From: Streptomyces violaceorubidus
GTDB lineage: Bacteria > Actinomycetota > Actinomycetes > Streptomycetales > Streptomycetaceae
Direction of reading: 5' to 3'
Length of the DNA: 64,000 nt
Assembly (NCBI RefSeq): GCF_000717995.1
Contig: NZ_JODM01000006.1
Location: 323,342-387,341, forward strand
Position numbers and translations under genes: made by a program. The notes below the pieces were generated by a model, which made no database searches, was not told the DNA's origin, and worked only from the letters and a program-made list of their open reading frames with translations. This document shows positions 22,239 to 32,202 of this stretch, piece by piece (the first letter of the stretch is position 1; each line of letters starts with the position of its first letter).

Positions 22239-23748
22239 GAGTTCCCCGGGTGCTGCGGGCGCTGATAGGCCTGCGCCTGCGGCTGGTGGTGGCCTTCACC
22301 CTCGTCGCGGTGGTGGCCACGGTGACCACGGGCGCGCTGACCTTCCGTGAGGCACGGACCGGGATCCTGCAACAGAGCCAGGACATGGTGATCGAGGACT
22401 TCCGGCACCGCGTCAACTCCCTCGTCCCCAACTACCGGTTCCCGCCCGACGCGGCCGGCCTGGAGTCCTTCGCCGACGACGTGTCCAGAGGCGGCCGGTC
22501 CCAGCCGTGGCGGGTGCTGGTCGCCTACCGGGAGGCGAGCGCGACGTCCGTCCCCGGGGACGCGTTCGGGGAACTGTCCCCCGCGATGCGCGAGTCGGTG
22601 CGCTCCCGCCGGGCCACCGTGTTCCAGCGGGTGTCGCACGACGGCCACTCCTCGCTGGTCGTCGGCATGCCCGTCACCTTCGCCGGCCAGTACAGCACCG
22701 AGCGGCGCTCCTCCGGGTTCGAGGTCTACCTCACGGTGCCCCAGCAGGAGGAGCAGGGCTACGTCGACGCGCTGGTCGCCGCCATCGAGCGGGCCACCGT
22801 ACCGGCCCTGGCCCTGGCCGTCCTGATCGCGCTGCTGGCCGCCCGCGGTGTGCTGCGTCCGGTACGGGCGCGCTGCGGCGGGCGACCCGGAGCATCGCCG
22901 AGGGGCGGCTGGACACCCGGCTCGCGGTGCACGGCTCCGACGAACTCGCCGATCTCTCCCGGACCTTCAACGAGACCGCCGCGGCGCTGGAGGGCTCGGT
23001 GGCGGAGCTGCGGCGCATGGAGGCCGGCGCCCGGCGCTTCGCCGCGGACGTCTCCCACGAACTGCGCACTCCGCTGGCGGCGATGTCGGCGGTCACGGAC
23101 GTGCTGGACGAGGACGCGGCCGGACTCGACGAGGACACCGCCACGGCCGTACGCCTCATCAGCGCGGAGACCACGAAACTCGCCGCGCTCGTGGACGACC
23201 TGATGGAGGTCTCCCGGTTCGACGCGGGCGCGGCCGCCCTGCACCTGGACGAGATCGATCTCGCCGAGTCCCTGCGCCGCACGCTCGCCTCCCGCGGCTG
23301 GCAGGAGACCGTGGAGACCTGCCTGCCGGAACCGGGCGCGCTGCGCGGCCGCGTCGACCCGCGCCGCCTCGACGTGATCGTGGCGAACCTCGTCGCCAAC
23401 GCCCTCAGGCACGGCGCGCCCCCGGTCCGCCTGGAACTGCGCGCCCAGGACGACCCCCGGGCCGGGAGGCAGGCCGCCGTCACGGTCCGCGACGGCGGGG
23501 ACGGCATCCCCGAGAGCGTCCTGCCCCACGTGTTCGACCGCTTCTACAAGTCGGCCGGCGCCCGCGCCCGGAGCGAGGGCAGCGGCCTCGGCCTGGCCAT
23601 CACCACGGAGAACGTACGCCTGCACGGCGGCACCGTCCGGGCGGCCAACCACCCGGAAGGCGGCGCCGTCTTCACGGTCGTCCTGCCGCTGCCGACCGAC
23701 GCCGCGCAGGACCGGACGCCGCCCCCGGCGAAGGAGGACCGCCCATGA
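22235..23748 (+). pseudogene. Sensor histidine kinase gene with a frameshift in the HAMP region
   Basis: Frame 1 runs from the GTG coupled to the response regulator. It encodes membrane helix 1 (LRLVVAFTLVAVVATVTTGA), an extracellular sensor (about residues 45-185) and helix 2 (VPALALAVLIALLAARGVL), then ends in nonsense after RPVRA. From about 22875 another frame continues with HAMP (LRRATRSIAEGRLDTRLAV), DHp with FAADVSHELRTPL (the phospho-His) and an intact HATPase (NALRHGAPP, DGGDGIPE, GSGLGLAI). A GCGCG where GCG would keep frame, near 22867-22872, explains the shift. Either the kinase is split or inactive, or this is a base-call error. Confidence 0.8.
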
Positions 23749-24368
23749 ACCCGTCCGCGCGCGCCTTCCCGCTGCTGCTCGCGGCACTGCTCCCGCTCTC
23801 CGCGTGCGGCATCCCCGAGACCGGAGTGGTCGAGGCGGGCGAACCGGCCACCGGAGTCCTGGACCCGGACGTCACCTCCGCGCCGTCGGAGTCCGTGCCC
23901 GAGGCGGTGCCCCTCGTCAAGGTCCCGCTCTACTTCGTCGAGGACGGGTCCCTGGTCGCGGTGGACCGCACGGTGCCGGGCCCGACCGACCTCGGCAGCA
24001 CCCTGCTCATGCTGTTCAAGGGGCCCGACGTCAAGGAGCGCGGGAGGGGGCTGACCACCGAACTGCCGCCCGCCGCCGAGGCCCCCACCATCCGCACCGA
24101 CGGCACTGGCGTCAGCGTCCGGCTGCCGCGGAGCGCCGGGAGCCTCAGCGACACGGCCGTCGACCAACTGGCCTGCACGGTCGCCGTCGCCCGGCTGCGC
24201 CAGGACCCGGCCCTGGGGAGCGCCCAGGTGACCGTGGAGCAGCCCGGCGGCCGACTGGCCGGCCGCTCCAGCGAAGACTGTCCGCTCGGCGGGACCGCCC
24301 GGAGGTCCGCCCCGGTCCCCGGAACCGGCACGAGCGGCGGCGCGAACGCCGGCACGACGGGCGGCTGA
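23745..24368 (+). CDS. GerMN-domain lipoprotein coupled to the two-component system
   Basis: The ATG overlaps the kinase stop (ATGA). The 207-residue product has a lipoprotein signal with lipobox LPLSACG. A domain of the GerMN type follows, with VPLYFVEDGSLVAVDRTV, STLLMLFKGPD, and LACTVAVARL near residue 140. A Gly/Thr-rich tail ends the protein. The order response regulator, kinase, GerMN lipoprotein recalls the MtrA-MtrB-LpqB operon, where the lipoprotein tunes kinase signalling at the envelope. A similar accessory role here is inferred. Confidence 0.82.
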   Translation: MNPSARAFPLLLAALLPLSACGIPETGVVEAGEPATGVLDPDVTSAPSESVPEAVPLVKVPLYFVEDGSLVAVDRTVPGPTDLGSTLLMLFKGPDVKERGRGLTTELPPAAEAPTIRTDGTGVSVRLPRSAGSLSDTAVDQLACTVAVARLRQDPALGSAQVTVEQPGGRLAGRSSEDCPLGGTARRSAPVPGTGTSGGANAGTTGG

Positions 24369-24475
24369 GGGCGCACAGGCAACCCCGGGGATCTTCCTCC
24401 CCTCCTCCAACCGGGGGCGTCCGCACGGACGTTGTCCCGGACCGAGGTACCACCGAGGTGTTGAGGAGTGGATTC

Positions 24476-27280
24476 TTGATACGCGCTCGAACGATGGGGG
24501 CCGCCGCGGCAGCGGCCCTGACACTCGTGGGTGTCGCGCCCGCCGCGGCCCAGGCCGCACCGCAACCGCCCCGCAGCGCCGCGTCGGTGCGGGCGGCACC
24601 GAACGGCACCGCCGACCTGCCGCCCGGCTGGCGGATCACCGGCACCGGTGCGGCGAGATCCCTGGAGTGGCGCTCCCCGCGGGCCGTCCGGCCCGGTGAC
24701 GCACGGGTGGAGTTCCACTCCGGCGGTCGCCTGCTCGGCGTGCCCGCGCCGGACCGCGACGGCCGGACCTTCCGCCTCCCCCTGGACGAGACCCGGCCGG
24801 CCGCACCGCACGCACTGACCGACCTCCAGGTCCGCGCCGCCGGTCGCCGACTGGACCGGGGACCGCAAGCCGCCCCCCGGCAGCGCCGCCCCGTTGAAGC
24901 GCCCCCGGCGAAACTCCCGCCCCTCCTCCCCGCCGGCAGCGTCGACCCGGGCCGGCCCGGCCGGTTCGCCACGACCACCGGCGAGTACACGCTCGACCCG
25001 GTCCGGCTGCCCGGCCTGTCCGTCCCGGTCGAGATGCGCGGCCTGGTCGTCGCGCCGAAGGGTGCGACCGGCAAACGCCCCCTCGCGCTCTTCCTGCACG
25101 GCCGGCACGCCACCTGCTACGTCCCCGGCCAGGGCGAGGAGGCCGTCACGATCGACTGGCCCTGCGCCGAGGGGGCCAAGCCCATCCCCAGCCACCGCGG
25201 CTACCTCCAGGACCAGAAACTGCTGGCCTCCCAGGGCTATGTGACCGTCTCGATCTCCGCCAACGGCATCAACGGCCAGGACGGCGACCTCGAGGACGGC
25301 GGCGCCCAGGCCCGCTCGTCACTGGTCCGCTCGCACCTGGCCCGCTGGGCCGACTGGGCCGCCGCCACCTCCGCCGCCCCGGACGCCGTACGCCGTGGCC
25401 CGAAGGCCGACCTCTCCCGCGTCCTGCTCGTCGGCCACTCCCGCGGCGGCGAAGGCGTCGACCGGGCGGCGACGGACAGCCTGTACCCGCCCCCCGCGGA
25501 CCAGGACGGCCCACAGGGGCGGGCCCGCTGGAACATCCGCGGCACCGTACTCGTCGGCCCCACCGCCTTCGGCCAGAACCCGATGCCCGACGTGCCGTCC
25601 CTGACGATCCTGCCGGGCTGCGACGGCGACGTCTCCGACCTCCAGGGGCAGCTCTACGTCGACGGCACCCGGGGCGTGAGCCGGGGGCGCGCCCTGCACA
25701 GCGCGGTCCACATCACCGGCGCCAACCACAACTACTTCAACAGCGAGTGGACGCCCGGCCAGGCCGAGGCACCCGCCTCCGACGACTTCTGGGAGGACCC
25801 CGAGGGCCCCGACCCGGTCTGCTCGGTGGACAGCCCGACCCGCCTGACGGCCGGGCAGCAGCACCGGGCCGGGGCGACCTACGTGGCCGCCGCCGCCCGG
25901 CTGTTCGTCGCCGGTGACGACCGGGTGCGCGAGCTGATCGACGGCACCGGCCGCCGCGCCCCCTCGGCCGACCCGGCCCGGGTGCTGACCCACGCCGTCG
26001 GCGCCGGGCGCGGCGCCGGGTTCCTGCCGGACGGCGGCGTCAAGGTGACCGGCGGCGGCCGCCTGTGCTCCGCGGTCGACCCCGACCCCGGCGTCGCCTG
26101 CCTCGGGGAGGACGCGCAGGGCTCCTCGCCGCACTTCGCGTACTGGTGGCCCGAGCGCGAGACCGGCCGCGGCGCGATCGCCCTGGACTGGTCCGCACCG
26201 GGCACCGCGACCCGGGTCCGCCCCGGCACCCCCGTCTCCCTGAAGGGCGCCCAGAGTCTCGCCCTGCGCGTCATCGTGCCGCCGGGCAGCACCGGCACCC
26301 GGCTCGACGTGTCCGTCACCGACGCCGCCGGTCGGCGTGCCACCCTCGGCACCGTCCGCGCCGACGGCCTCGCGGGCAGCGAACGCACCGCGTCCTACTG
26401 GGCGCAGGAACTGCGCGTACCGCTCACCGCCGCCACCCGCGCCGGAGTCGACCTGCGCCGCGTCACCGCGCTGGAGCTGACCCCCCGTTCCCGGGCGGGC
26501 AAGGCCTGGCTGATGGACGCCTACGCGTGGCAGCCGGGCACGCCCCGGGTGCGACCGGCCCCGCTGGCCCGCGTCGACGTCGGCCGGACGACGGTCGAGG
26601 AGGGCGACTCGGGCGTGCGGACCTACCACGTCCCGGTGAGGGTCTCCGGCAAGGGCACCGGCACGGTCCGGATGTACCTCATGGAAGGCTTCGGCTCACC
26701 AGCCGAGGAGCGCCTGGTCACCGTGCGTTCCGGCACGCCCTTCGTCGACGTGAGCGTCAAGGTGAGGGGCAACAAGCGCTACGGCGGCGACTCCAGCCAC
26801 GACCTGCTGGTCAAGGCGGTACGCGGCTTCGTTGTCGGCTCCTACGCCGGCGGTGTGACGGTCCGGGAGGACGACCCGATGCCGCGGATCAGCGTGACCC
26901 CCGTCGCGGACCGGGTCACCGAGGGGCAGCCGCTGCGCTGGCGGGTCTCGCTCTCGGAGCCCGCCGACGTGGAACTGGGCACGGCGCTCGTGCCGGTCCC
27001 CGACGACACCCGTCCCGAGCTGTCCACCAAGGACATCGACCACGACTGGCTCCTCGAGACGGTGGGGGAGGTGCCCGACGGGGAGGTCCCGCTGTCCCGG
27101 CTGGACTACTTCGCGCTCTGGGCCATCGTCCCGCCCGGTGAGACGGACGCCGAGGTGAGGGTGCCCACCGTCACCGACGACGCCGCGGAGCCCACCGAGT
27201 ACATCGGCCTGCGCAACACGGACGACGAGGGCGAGCCGCAGGGCCCGGTCCTGACCGGCACCGTGCTCGACGCCTCGTAA
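24476..27280 (+). CDS. Large secreted alpha/beta-hydrolase with C-terminal Calx-beta-like modules
   Basis: TTG at 24476 follows GAGGAG by seven bases; an ATG six codons later lacks one. The 934-residue protein has a signal peptide ([22 protein letters not shown]) and an N-terminal beta domain. An alpha/beta-hydrolase unit (about 180-480) carries the nucleophile elbow VGHSRGGEG, an oxyanion-type LALFLHGRH, an acid candidate in [11 protein letters not shown] and a His in [11 protein letters not shown] jelly-roll-like region (about 530-690) and two Calx-beta-like modules ([36 protein letters not shown]) follow. It should be an extracellular esterase or lipase of unknown substrate. It follows the signalling operon by 107 bases. 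Confidence 0.83.
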   Translation: MIRARTMGAAAAAALTLVGVAPAAAQAAPQPPRSAASVRAAPNGTADLPPGWRITGTGAARSLEWRSPRAVRPGDARVEFHSGGRLLGVPAPDRDGRTFRLPLDETRPAAPHALTDLQVRAAGRRLDRGPQAAPRQRRPVEAPPAKLPPLLPAGSVDPGRPGRFATTTGEYTLDPVRLPGLSVPVEMRGLVVAPKGATGKRPLALFLHGRHATCYVPGQGEEAVTIDWPCAEGAKPIPSHRGYLQDQKLLASQGYVTVSISANGINGQDGDLEDGGAQARSSLVRSHLARWADWAAATSAAPDAVRRGPKADLSRVLLVGHSRGGEGVDRAATDSLYPPPADQDGPQGRARWNIRGTVLVGPTAFGQNPMPDVPSLTILPGCDGDVSDLQGQLYVDGTRGVSRGRALHSAVHITGANHNYFNSEWTPGQAEAPASDDFWEDPEGPDPVCSVDSPTRLTAGQQHRAGATYVAAAARLFVAGDDRVRELIDGTGRRAPSADPARVLTHAVGAGRGAGFLPDGGVKVTGGGRLCSAVDPDPGVACLGEDAQGSSPHFAYWWPERETGRGAIALDWSAPGTATRVRPGTPVSLKGAQSLALRVIVPPGSTGTRLDVSVTDAAGRRATLGTVRADGLAGSERTASYWAQELRVPLTAATRAGVDLRRVTALELTPRSRAGKAWLMDAYAWQPGTPRVRPAPLARVDVGRTTVEEGDSGVRTYHVPVRVSGKGTGTVRMYLMEGFGSPAEERLVTVRSGTPFVDVSVKVRGNKRYGGDSSHDLLVKAVRGFVVGSYAGGVTVREDDPMPRISVTPVADRVTEGQPLRWRVSLSEPADVELGTALVPVPDDTRPELSTKDIDHDWLLETVGEVPDGEVPLSRLDYFALWAIVPPGETDAEVRVPTVTDDAAEPTEYIGLRNTDDEGEPQGPVLTGTVLDAS

Positions 27281-27290
27281 TCCGACCGCC

Positions 27291-27335
27291 GCGCGCGGGT
27301 GCGGGCCCGGCACCGTCCGGTCCGCACCCGTGCGC
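27291..27335 (+). terminator. Long hairpin after the secreted hydrolase gene
   Basis: CGGGTGCGG pairs with CCGCACCCG. The stem extends to about 14 bp with one G-U pair, and the loop is 17 bases. It lies 11 bases beyond the stop codon. There is no strong U tract. Confidence 0.55.
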
Positions 27336-27420
27336 CGGGTGGCCCATCCGCCTCACGCCCGGCACCGGCCTCGGCGTGGTCGTGGGTCTCAGTCACCGGC
27401 GCCTGGGTACTCTCCGCCGC

Positions 27421-29097
27421 ATGGCGGTGGACAGAAGGACCGAGTCGCCGCGCCGGACACCGGCCCGGCAGCGGACGAACCGCACGCTGGGCCGCGCGCT
27501 GGTGCGGTGGGCCACGACGACCGATCACAAGGTGATCGGTCACCTCTACCTGGCGACATCGTTCGGCTTCTTCCTCCTCGGCGGCGTCCTGGCCATGCTG
27601 ATGCGCAGTGAACTCGCCAGGCCCGGACTGCAGTTGTTCAGCAACGAGCAGTACAACCAGCTGTTCACCGTGCACGGCACCATCATGATGCTGCTGTTCG
27701 CGACCCCGCTGTTCGCCGGGTTCACCAACGTCATCATGCCCCTTCAGATCGGCGCCCCCGACCTGGCGTTCCCCCGGCTGAACGCGCTGTCGTACTGGAT
27801 GTACCTCTTCGGCGGCCTGATGGTGGTGGCGGGTTTCCTGACGCCCGGCGGAGCGGCCTCGTTCGGCTGGTTCGCCTACGCACCGCTGAACAGCGCCACC
27901 TTCAGCCCGGGCCCGGGCGGTGACCTGTGGACGATGGGCCTGGTGGTGAGCGGTGTGTCGACCACGCTCAGCGCCGTCAACTTCATCACCACCATCATCT
28001 GCCTGCGCGCCCCCGGCATGACCATGTTCCGGATGCCGATCTTCACCTGGAACATCCTGTTCACGTCGATCCTGGTGCTGCCGGCCTTCCCCGTGCTCAC
28101 CGCCGCGCTGCTGATGCTCGAGGCCGACCGCAAGTTCGGCGCGCACGTCTTCGACGCGGCGAACGGCGGGGCGCTGTTGTGGCAGCACCTGTTCTGGTTC
28201 TTCGGCCATCCCGAGGTGTACATCGTCGCGCTGCCGTTCTTCGGCATCGTCACCGAGATCATCCCGGTCTTCAGCCGCAAGCCGATCTTCGGCTACGTCA
28301 GCCTGGTCGGCGCCACCATCGCCATCACCATGCTCTCCGCGGTGGTGTGGGCCCACCACATGTTCGCCACCGGCGCCGTGCTGCTCCCGTTCTTCTCCCT
28401 CATGTCGTTCCTCATCGCCGTGCCGACCGGGGTGAAGTTCTTCAACTGGATCGGCACGATGATGCGCGGCTCGCTCTCCTTCGAGACCCCCATGCTGTGG
28501 GCGTGCGGCTTCCTCGTGACATTCCTGCTCGGCGGCATGAGCGGCGTCCTCATCGCCTCCCCGCCCCTGGACTTCCACCTGACCGACTCGTACTTCATCG
28601 TCGCCCACCTGCACTACGTGCTGTTCGGCACGGTCGTCTTCGCGATGTTCGCCGGTTTCTACTTCTGGTGGCCGAAGTTCACCGGCAAACTGCTCGACGA
28701 ACGCCTCGGGAAGATCCACTTCTGGACCCTCTTCATCGGCTTCCAGACCACCTTCCTCGTCCAGCACTGGCTCGGCGAACAGGGCATGCCGCGCCGCTAC
28801 GCCGACTACCTGGCCGCGGACGGCTTCACCACGCTGAACACCGTCAGCTCCATCGGCGCCTTCCTCCTCGGGCTCTCCACCCTGCCGTTCCTCTACAACG
28901 TGTGGCGCACCCACCAGTACGGCGAGAAGGTCGGGCAGGACGACCCCTGGGGCTACGGCCGTTCACTCGAATGGGCCACCAGCAGCCCGCCGCCGCGCCA
29001 CAACTTCACGTCGCTGCCCCGGATCCGCTCCGAGTCCCCGGCCTTCGACCTGCACCACCCCGACATCACCCGACACGACCAGAGGCATGTGCAGTGA
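27421..29097 (+). CDS. ctaD: Cytochrome c oxidase subunit I (aa3 type), second-copy style
   Basis: The 558-residue protein has about 12 membrane helices and the haem-copper oxidase signature residues. [10 protein letters not shown] carries the low-spin haem His. [22 protein letters not shown] has the Cu-B His-Tyr pair, and WAHHMFATG the two further Cu-B His. [10 protein letters not shown] has the haem ligands. It reduces O2 at the end of the respiratory chain and pumps protons. It is followed by a subunit IV gene in an overlapping GTGA arrangement. Subunits II and III (ctaC, ctaE) are not present nearby, so this is a partial duplicate set. The ribosome-binding site is weak. Confidence 0.95.
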   Translation: MAVDRRTESPRRTPARQRTNRTLGRALVRWATTTDHKVIGHLYLATSFGFFLLGGVLAMLMRSELARPGLQLFSNEQYNQLFTVHGTIMMLLFATPLFAGFTNVIMPLQIGAPDLAFPRLNALSYWMYLFGGLMVVAGFLTPGGAASFGWFAYAPLNSATFSPGPGGDLWTMGLVVSGVSTTLSAVNFITTIICLRAPGMTMFRMPIFTWNILFTSILVLPAFPVLTAALLMLEADRKFGAHVFDAANGGALLWQHLFWFFGHPEVYIVALPFFGIVTEIIPVFSRKPIFGYVSLVGATIAITMLSAVVWAHHMFATGAVLLPFFSLMSFLIAVPTGVKFFNWIGTMMRGSLSFETPMLWACGFLVTFLLGGMSGVLIASPPLDFHLTDSYFIVAHLHYVLFGTVVFAMFAGFYFWWPKFTGKLLDERLGKIHFWTLFIGFQTTFLVQHWLGEQGMPRRYADYLAADGFTTLNTVSSIGAFLLGLSTLPFLYNVWRTHQYGEKVGQDDPWGYGRSLEWATSSPPPRHNFTSLPRIRSESPAFDLHHPDITRHDQRHVQ

Positions 29098-29504
29098 GGA
29101 CCGAATCCCGTCTGTTCACCGGTGTGGCGGTCTTCTTCGGTGCCGAGGCGGCACTCTACGGCTGGTGGTCGCGCGAACCCGCCGGCACCGCCGCGCTCGT
29201 CATCGCCTTCCTCATGGCCGCGCTCGTCGCGTTCTTCCTGCGCGTGCAGTACCGCAGGCGCGGTCTGCGGGCGCAGGACCGCGGTGCGGGCGAGGTCGTG
29301 GACACCGCGGGACCGGTCGACTTCTTCCCGCCGCGCAGCTCCTGGCCGATCACGATCGCGCTGGCCGCCGTGGTCCTCGCGTTCGGCGTCGTCTTCGGCC
29401 TGTGGCTGGCGCTGATCGGCTTCGGCCTGCTCGCCATGGGGGTCGGCGGACTGGTCTTCCAGTACGCCGACCGGGGTGTTCAGCGCTCCGGTTCGCCCGA
29501 GTAG
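29094..29504 (+). CDS. ctaF: Cytochrome c oxidase subunit IV-like (CtaF)
   Basis: GTG overlaps the ctaD stop. The 136-residue protein has the actinobacterial CtaF layout: two helices ([35 protein letters not shown]), a cytoplasmic loop with [11 protein letters not shown] and [14 protein letters not shown], and two more helices. It stabilises the oxidase in the bc1-aa3 supercomplex. Its 3' end overlaps the convergent qcrB gene by 25 bases. Confidence 0.85.
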   Translation: MRTESRLFTGVAVFFGAEAALYGWWSREPAGTAALVIAFLMAALVAFFLRVQYRRRGLRAQDRGAGEVVDTAGPVDFFPPRSSWPITIALAAVVLAFGVVFGLWLALIGFGLLAMGVGGLVFQYADRGVQRSGSPE

Positions 29505-31141
29505 GCGTCCCGTTCCGCTGCTTCCGCCGCTTCCGCCGGCGGCCGCTCCGGCAACCGTTCCGGCTCCGGCTCCCCGGCCTCGACCCGGTCGCCGTAGTAC
29601 CACTCGCTCAGCGTCGCGCGCAGTCGGCCCACGTGAGGGGCATCGCCCTCCTTCGCGGACGGCGTGAGCGGCTCGGGCTGCCTGCGCGCCGCCCGCAGCA
29701 CATGACGCTCCTCGGGGTCGAGGGGCGCGTGGCTCTCGGCGTAGCCGCCCGCGAGGGACTGGTGCACCTCGCCCGTCTCCTCGCCCTCGGTCAGGCGCTC
29801 GCGGTCGCGCTCCTGAAGGGCCAGGCAGACGCGCTTGGTCACCACGAAGGCCAGCGGCGGCGCCAGCACCAGAGCCACGCGGAAGATCCAGGTGAGCAGG
29901 TTCAGCGAGACGTGGAAGGTGTGGGCGAGGATGTCGTTCCCGCCGGCCAGCAGCAGCACACCGTAGAAGACGATCGCGGCGACGCCGAGCCCGGTGCGCA
30001 CCGGCCTGTCCCGGGGCCGGTCGCACAGGTGGTGTTCCTCGTGGTCGCCCGTCACCCACCGCTCGAAGAACGGGTAGGCGTACAGCACCGTGAACAGGGC
30101 GCCCGGCAGCAGGACCGCCGGCACCAGCACGTTCCACATGACGGTGTGGCCCGCCACCGCCGTCTCGAACGGAGGCATCAGCCGCAGCGAGCCCTCCAGG
30201 AACCCGACGTACCAGTCCGGCTGCGAACCCGTGGAGACGACGTCGGGGCGGTAGGGGCCGTACGTCCAGATCGGGTTGATCTCGGCCACCGCCGCCAGCA
30301 CGGTCAGGAGACCGAAGACCATGAAGAACAGGCCGGTGGAGTTCGTCATGAACTGCGGGAACATCGGCTTGCCCACCGCGTTGCGCTCGGTGCGCCCGCG
30401 ACCCGCCCAGTGGGTGTGCTTCAGGTAGAACACCAGGATCAGATGGGCCGTGACCAGCGCGACCAGCAGCGCGGGGAGCAGCAGGATGTGCACCGAGTAC
30501 AGCCGCGGCACGATGTCGTGGCCGGGATACTCGCCGCCGAAGACGAACATGCTGATGTACGTCCCCACCACCGGAAGGGACAGCATGATCCCCTGCGCGA
30601 TGCGCAGCCCCGTCCCGGACAGCAGGTCGTCCGGGAGCGAGTAGCCGGCGAAGCCCTCGGCGAGCGCCAGCACGAACAGCGTGACACCGATCAGCCAGTT
30701 GACCTCACGCGGTCGGCGGAACGCCCCGGTGAAGAAAATCCGCAGCAGGTGCACCCCGATGGCCGACAGGAACACCAGGGACGACCAGTGGTGCACCTGC
30801 CGGATCAGCAGCCCGCCGCGCACGTCGAAACTGATGTCCAGGGTCGAGCGGTACGCCTCCGACATGCTCATGCCCAGTAGGGGTTCGTGCGAGCCGTCGT
30901 AGACGACCTCCGTCATCGAGGGCTTGAAGAACAGCGTCAGCCAGACGCCGGTCAGCAGCAGCACGACGAAGCTGTACAGGGCGATCTCGCCCAGCAGGAA
31001 CGACCAGTGCTCGGGGAAGGCCTTGCGCAGCAGCCCCCCGCCCTCGGAGACGGGGAGCCGCCCGTCGGCCCAGTTGACGGTGTGTTCGCCCGCGTGACGG
31101 GCCCGCGCAGCGGCGCGGGCCCTGCTCCTCTGCAACAGCAC
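29480..31141 (-). CDS. qcrB: Menaquinol-cytochrome c reductase cytochrome b subunit (QcrB), second-copy style
   Basis: About 553 residues, with the haem-ligating His pairs in QVHHWSSLVFLSAIGVHLLR and SVHILLLPALLVALVTAHL, the quinone-site region SLPDDLLSGTGLRIAQG, and NPIWTYGPYRPD. The C-terminal soluble extension typical of actinobacteria (LSEWYYGD) is present. The GTG at 31141 is chosen; a GTG 18 bases upstream is possible. In the bc1-aa3 supercomplex it oxidises menaquinol. The usual partners qcrC and qcrA are absent here, so it must be an alternative subunit or a stand-alone duplicate. It faces the ctaD-ctaF pair tail to tail. Confidence 0.93.
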   Translation of the reverse strand: MLLQRSRARAAARARHAGEHTVNWADGRLPVSEGGGLLRKAFPEHWSFLLGEIALYSFVVLLLTGVWLTLFFKPSMTEVVYDGSHEPLLGMSMSEAYRSTLDISFDVRGGLLIRQVHHWSSLVFLSAIGVHLLRIFFTGAFRRPREVNWLIGVTLFVLALAEGFAGYSLPDDLLSGTGLRIAQGIMLSLPVVGTYISMFVFGGEYPGHDIVPRLYSVHILLLPALLVALVTAHLILVFYLKHTHWAGRGRTERNAVGKPMFPQFMTNSTGLFFMVFGLLTVLAAVAEINPIWTYGPYRPDVVSTGSQPDWYVGFLEGSLRLMPPFETAVAGHTVMWNVLVPAVLLPGALFTVLYAYPFFERWVTGDHEEHHLCDRPRDRPVRTGLGVAAIVFYGVLLLAGGNDILAHTFHVSLNLLTWIFRVALVLAPPLAFVVTKRVCLALQERDRERLTEGEETGEVHQSLAGGYAESHAPLDPEERHVLRAARRQPEPLTPSAKEGDAPHVGRLRATLSEWYYGDRVEAGEPEPERLPERPPAEAAEAAERDAYSGEPER

Positions 31142-31299
31142 GGCGCATGGGTTCCCCACCGCCGGTGCCGGAAACTACACCCCGCGCGGGTGCCGTCACC
31201 CTCCGGCTTGCCCCTCCGCCCTCCGGCGTGTCCCGCAGGCCCACCCGGCGGCCGGATCCGCGCCACGGCACCTCGCGCGGGTCGGCGTCCGCCCGGAGG

Positions 31300-31659
31300 T
31301 CAGCGTCCGCCCGGCCCGCCGCTGCCGAAGGAGCCACTGCTGCCCTCGTCCCAGCGGGGCCGCTTCTGGTCGGAGGCGGTACGGCTGCCCTGGTGCCCCA
31401 TCTCGTGCGGCAGCGTCCGCTCGTCGCGCCGCGGCATCTCGTCGGGCTCCCGACGCTCCCGCTCCTCATGGACGGGACCGTCGTCGGGCATACGGGGCTG
31501 CTCCTCGGGGCGCGGGGGCGGCGGCTCCCGGCGCTTCTGCCGGCTGCCGAAGGCGAACGCGCCGATCAGTACGGCCACCACCACCACGGCAGCGACGATC
31601 AGCCAGACGGCGAATGCGCCGGAGCCGCCCGCGGCCAGGTCCATCCATGCGTTGGTCAT
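31300..31659 (-). CDS. Small single-helix membrane protein (DUF6479-like)
   Basis: From the ATG at 31659 the 119-residue protein has one membrane helix (FAVWLIVAAVVVVAVLIGAF) close to the N terminus. A charged Pro/Arg/Glu-rich cytoplasmic tail follows, with RREPPPPRPEEQPRMPDDG and a Gly/Ser end. The start MTNAWMDLAAGGSG is typical of a Streptomyces-specific family. Function unknown. It lies upstream of qcrB in the same direction, 158 bases away. Confidence 0.72.
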   Translation of the reverse strand: MTNAWMDLAAGGSGAFAVWLIVAAVVVVAVLIGAFAFGSRQKRREPPPPRPEEQPRMPDDGPVHEERERREPDEMPRRDERTLPHEMGHQGSRTASDQKRPRWDEGSSGSFGSGGPGGR

Positions 31660-31784
31660 GGAGCGCGGGTACCCCCGGCCCGCCCGGCCAACCTGCTCAC
31701 CCAGGCCGGCGGCACCCGCGTCGCAGGCCCCGGAAACAACGGGCCCGGCGGTTTGGCGCCGCAACCGGCGGCAACCCGCGCGGT

Positions 31785-32162
31785 GTGACATCGACGACGA
31801 CTTCCCAGCAGGAACTGTTCCGTTTCCTCGAGGACCGCTTCGCCTGCGCACAGGCGTGCACCGAGTGCGCCCGGGCCTGCGCCCTGCGGGCGAGCCTCGT
31901 GGACCCGGACGGGACCGAGAACCAGGAACTCGTACGGCGCAGGGGCATCATGTGCGCGGAGGTCTGCGACGCGACCTGCCGGGTGCTGTCCGAGCAGAAC
32001 CAGGTGGACGAGTCCGCCATCCGCGCCCAACTGGAGTGGTGCCGCCAGGTGTGCCTGGAGAGCGCGCACGTCTTCGACGGCCACCCGGGCGCCGAGGAGA
32101 GCGCCCGCGCCTGCCGCGACTGCGCCCGCGCCTGTGGAGAGTTCCTCGCCACCCTGCGCTGA
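31785..32162 (+). CDS. Four-helix-bundle copper-storage-like protein (DUF326/Csp type)
   Basis: GTG start; 125 residues with 12 Cys arranged as CxxxC-type pairs on predicted helices: CAQACTECARAC, IMCAEVCDATC, WCRQVCLESAH and ACRDCARACGEF. This is the pattern of the four-helix Cys-rich bundle seen in copper-storage proteins (Csp1/Csp3), which bind many Cu(I) ions inside the bundle. No signal peptide is seen, so it would act in the cytosol like Csp3. Its position close to the oxidase genes, which need copper, is suggestive. A ferredoxin-like annotation sometimes given to the family is not supported by the Cys spacing. Confidence 0.82.
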   Translation: MTSTTTSQQELFRFLEDRFACAQACTECARACALRASLVDPDGTENQELVRRRGIMCAEVCDATCRVLSEQNQVDESAIRAQLEWCRQVCLESAHVFDGHPGAEESARACRDCARACGEFLATLR

Positions 32163-32202
32163 GGCCTGGGATCCGGCCGCGCGGGGGCATTAGCCTGCCG
32201 CC

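Noticed and set aside
27421..31141. Complete respiratory bc1-aa3 operon
   Set aside because: ctaC, ctaE, qcrA and qcrC are absent, and qcrB is on the opposite strand.
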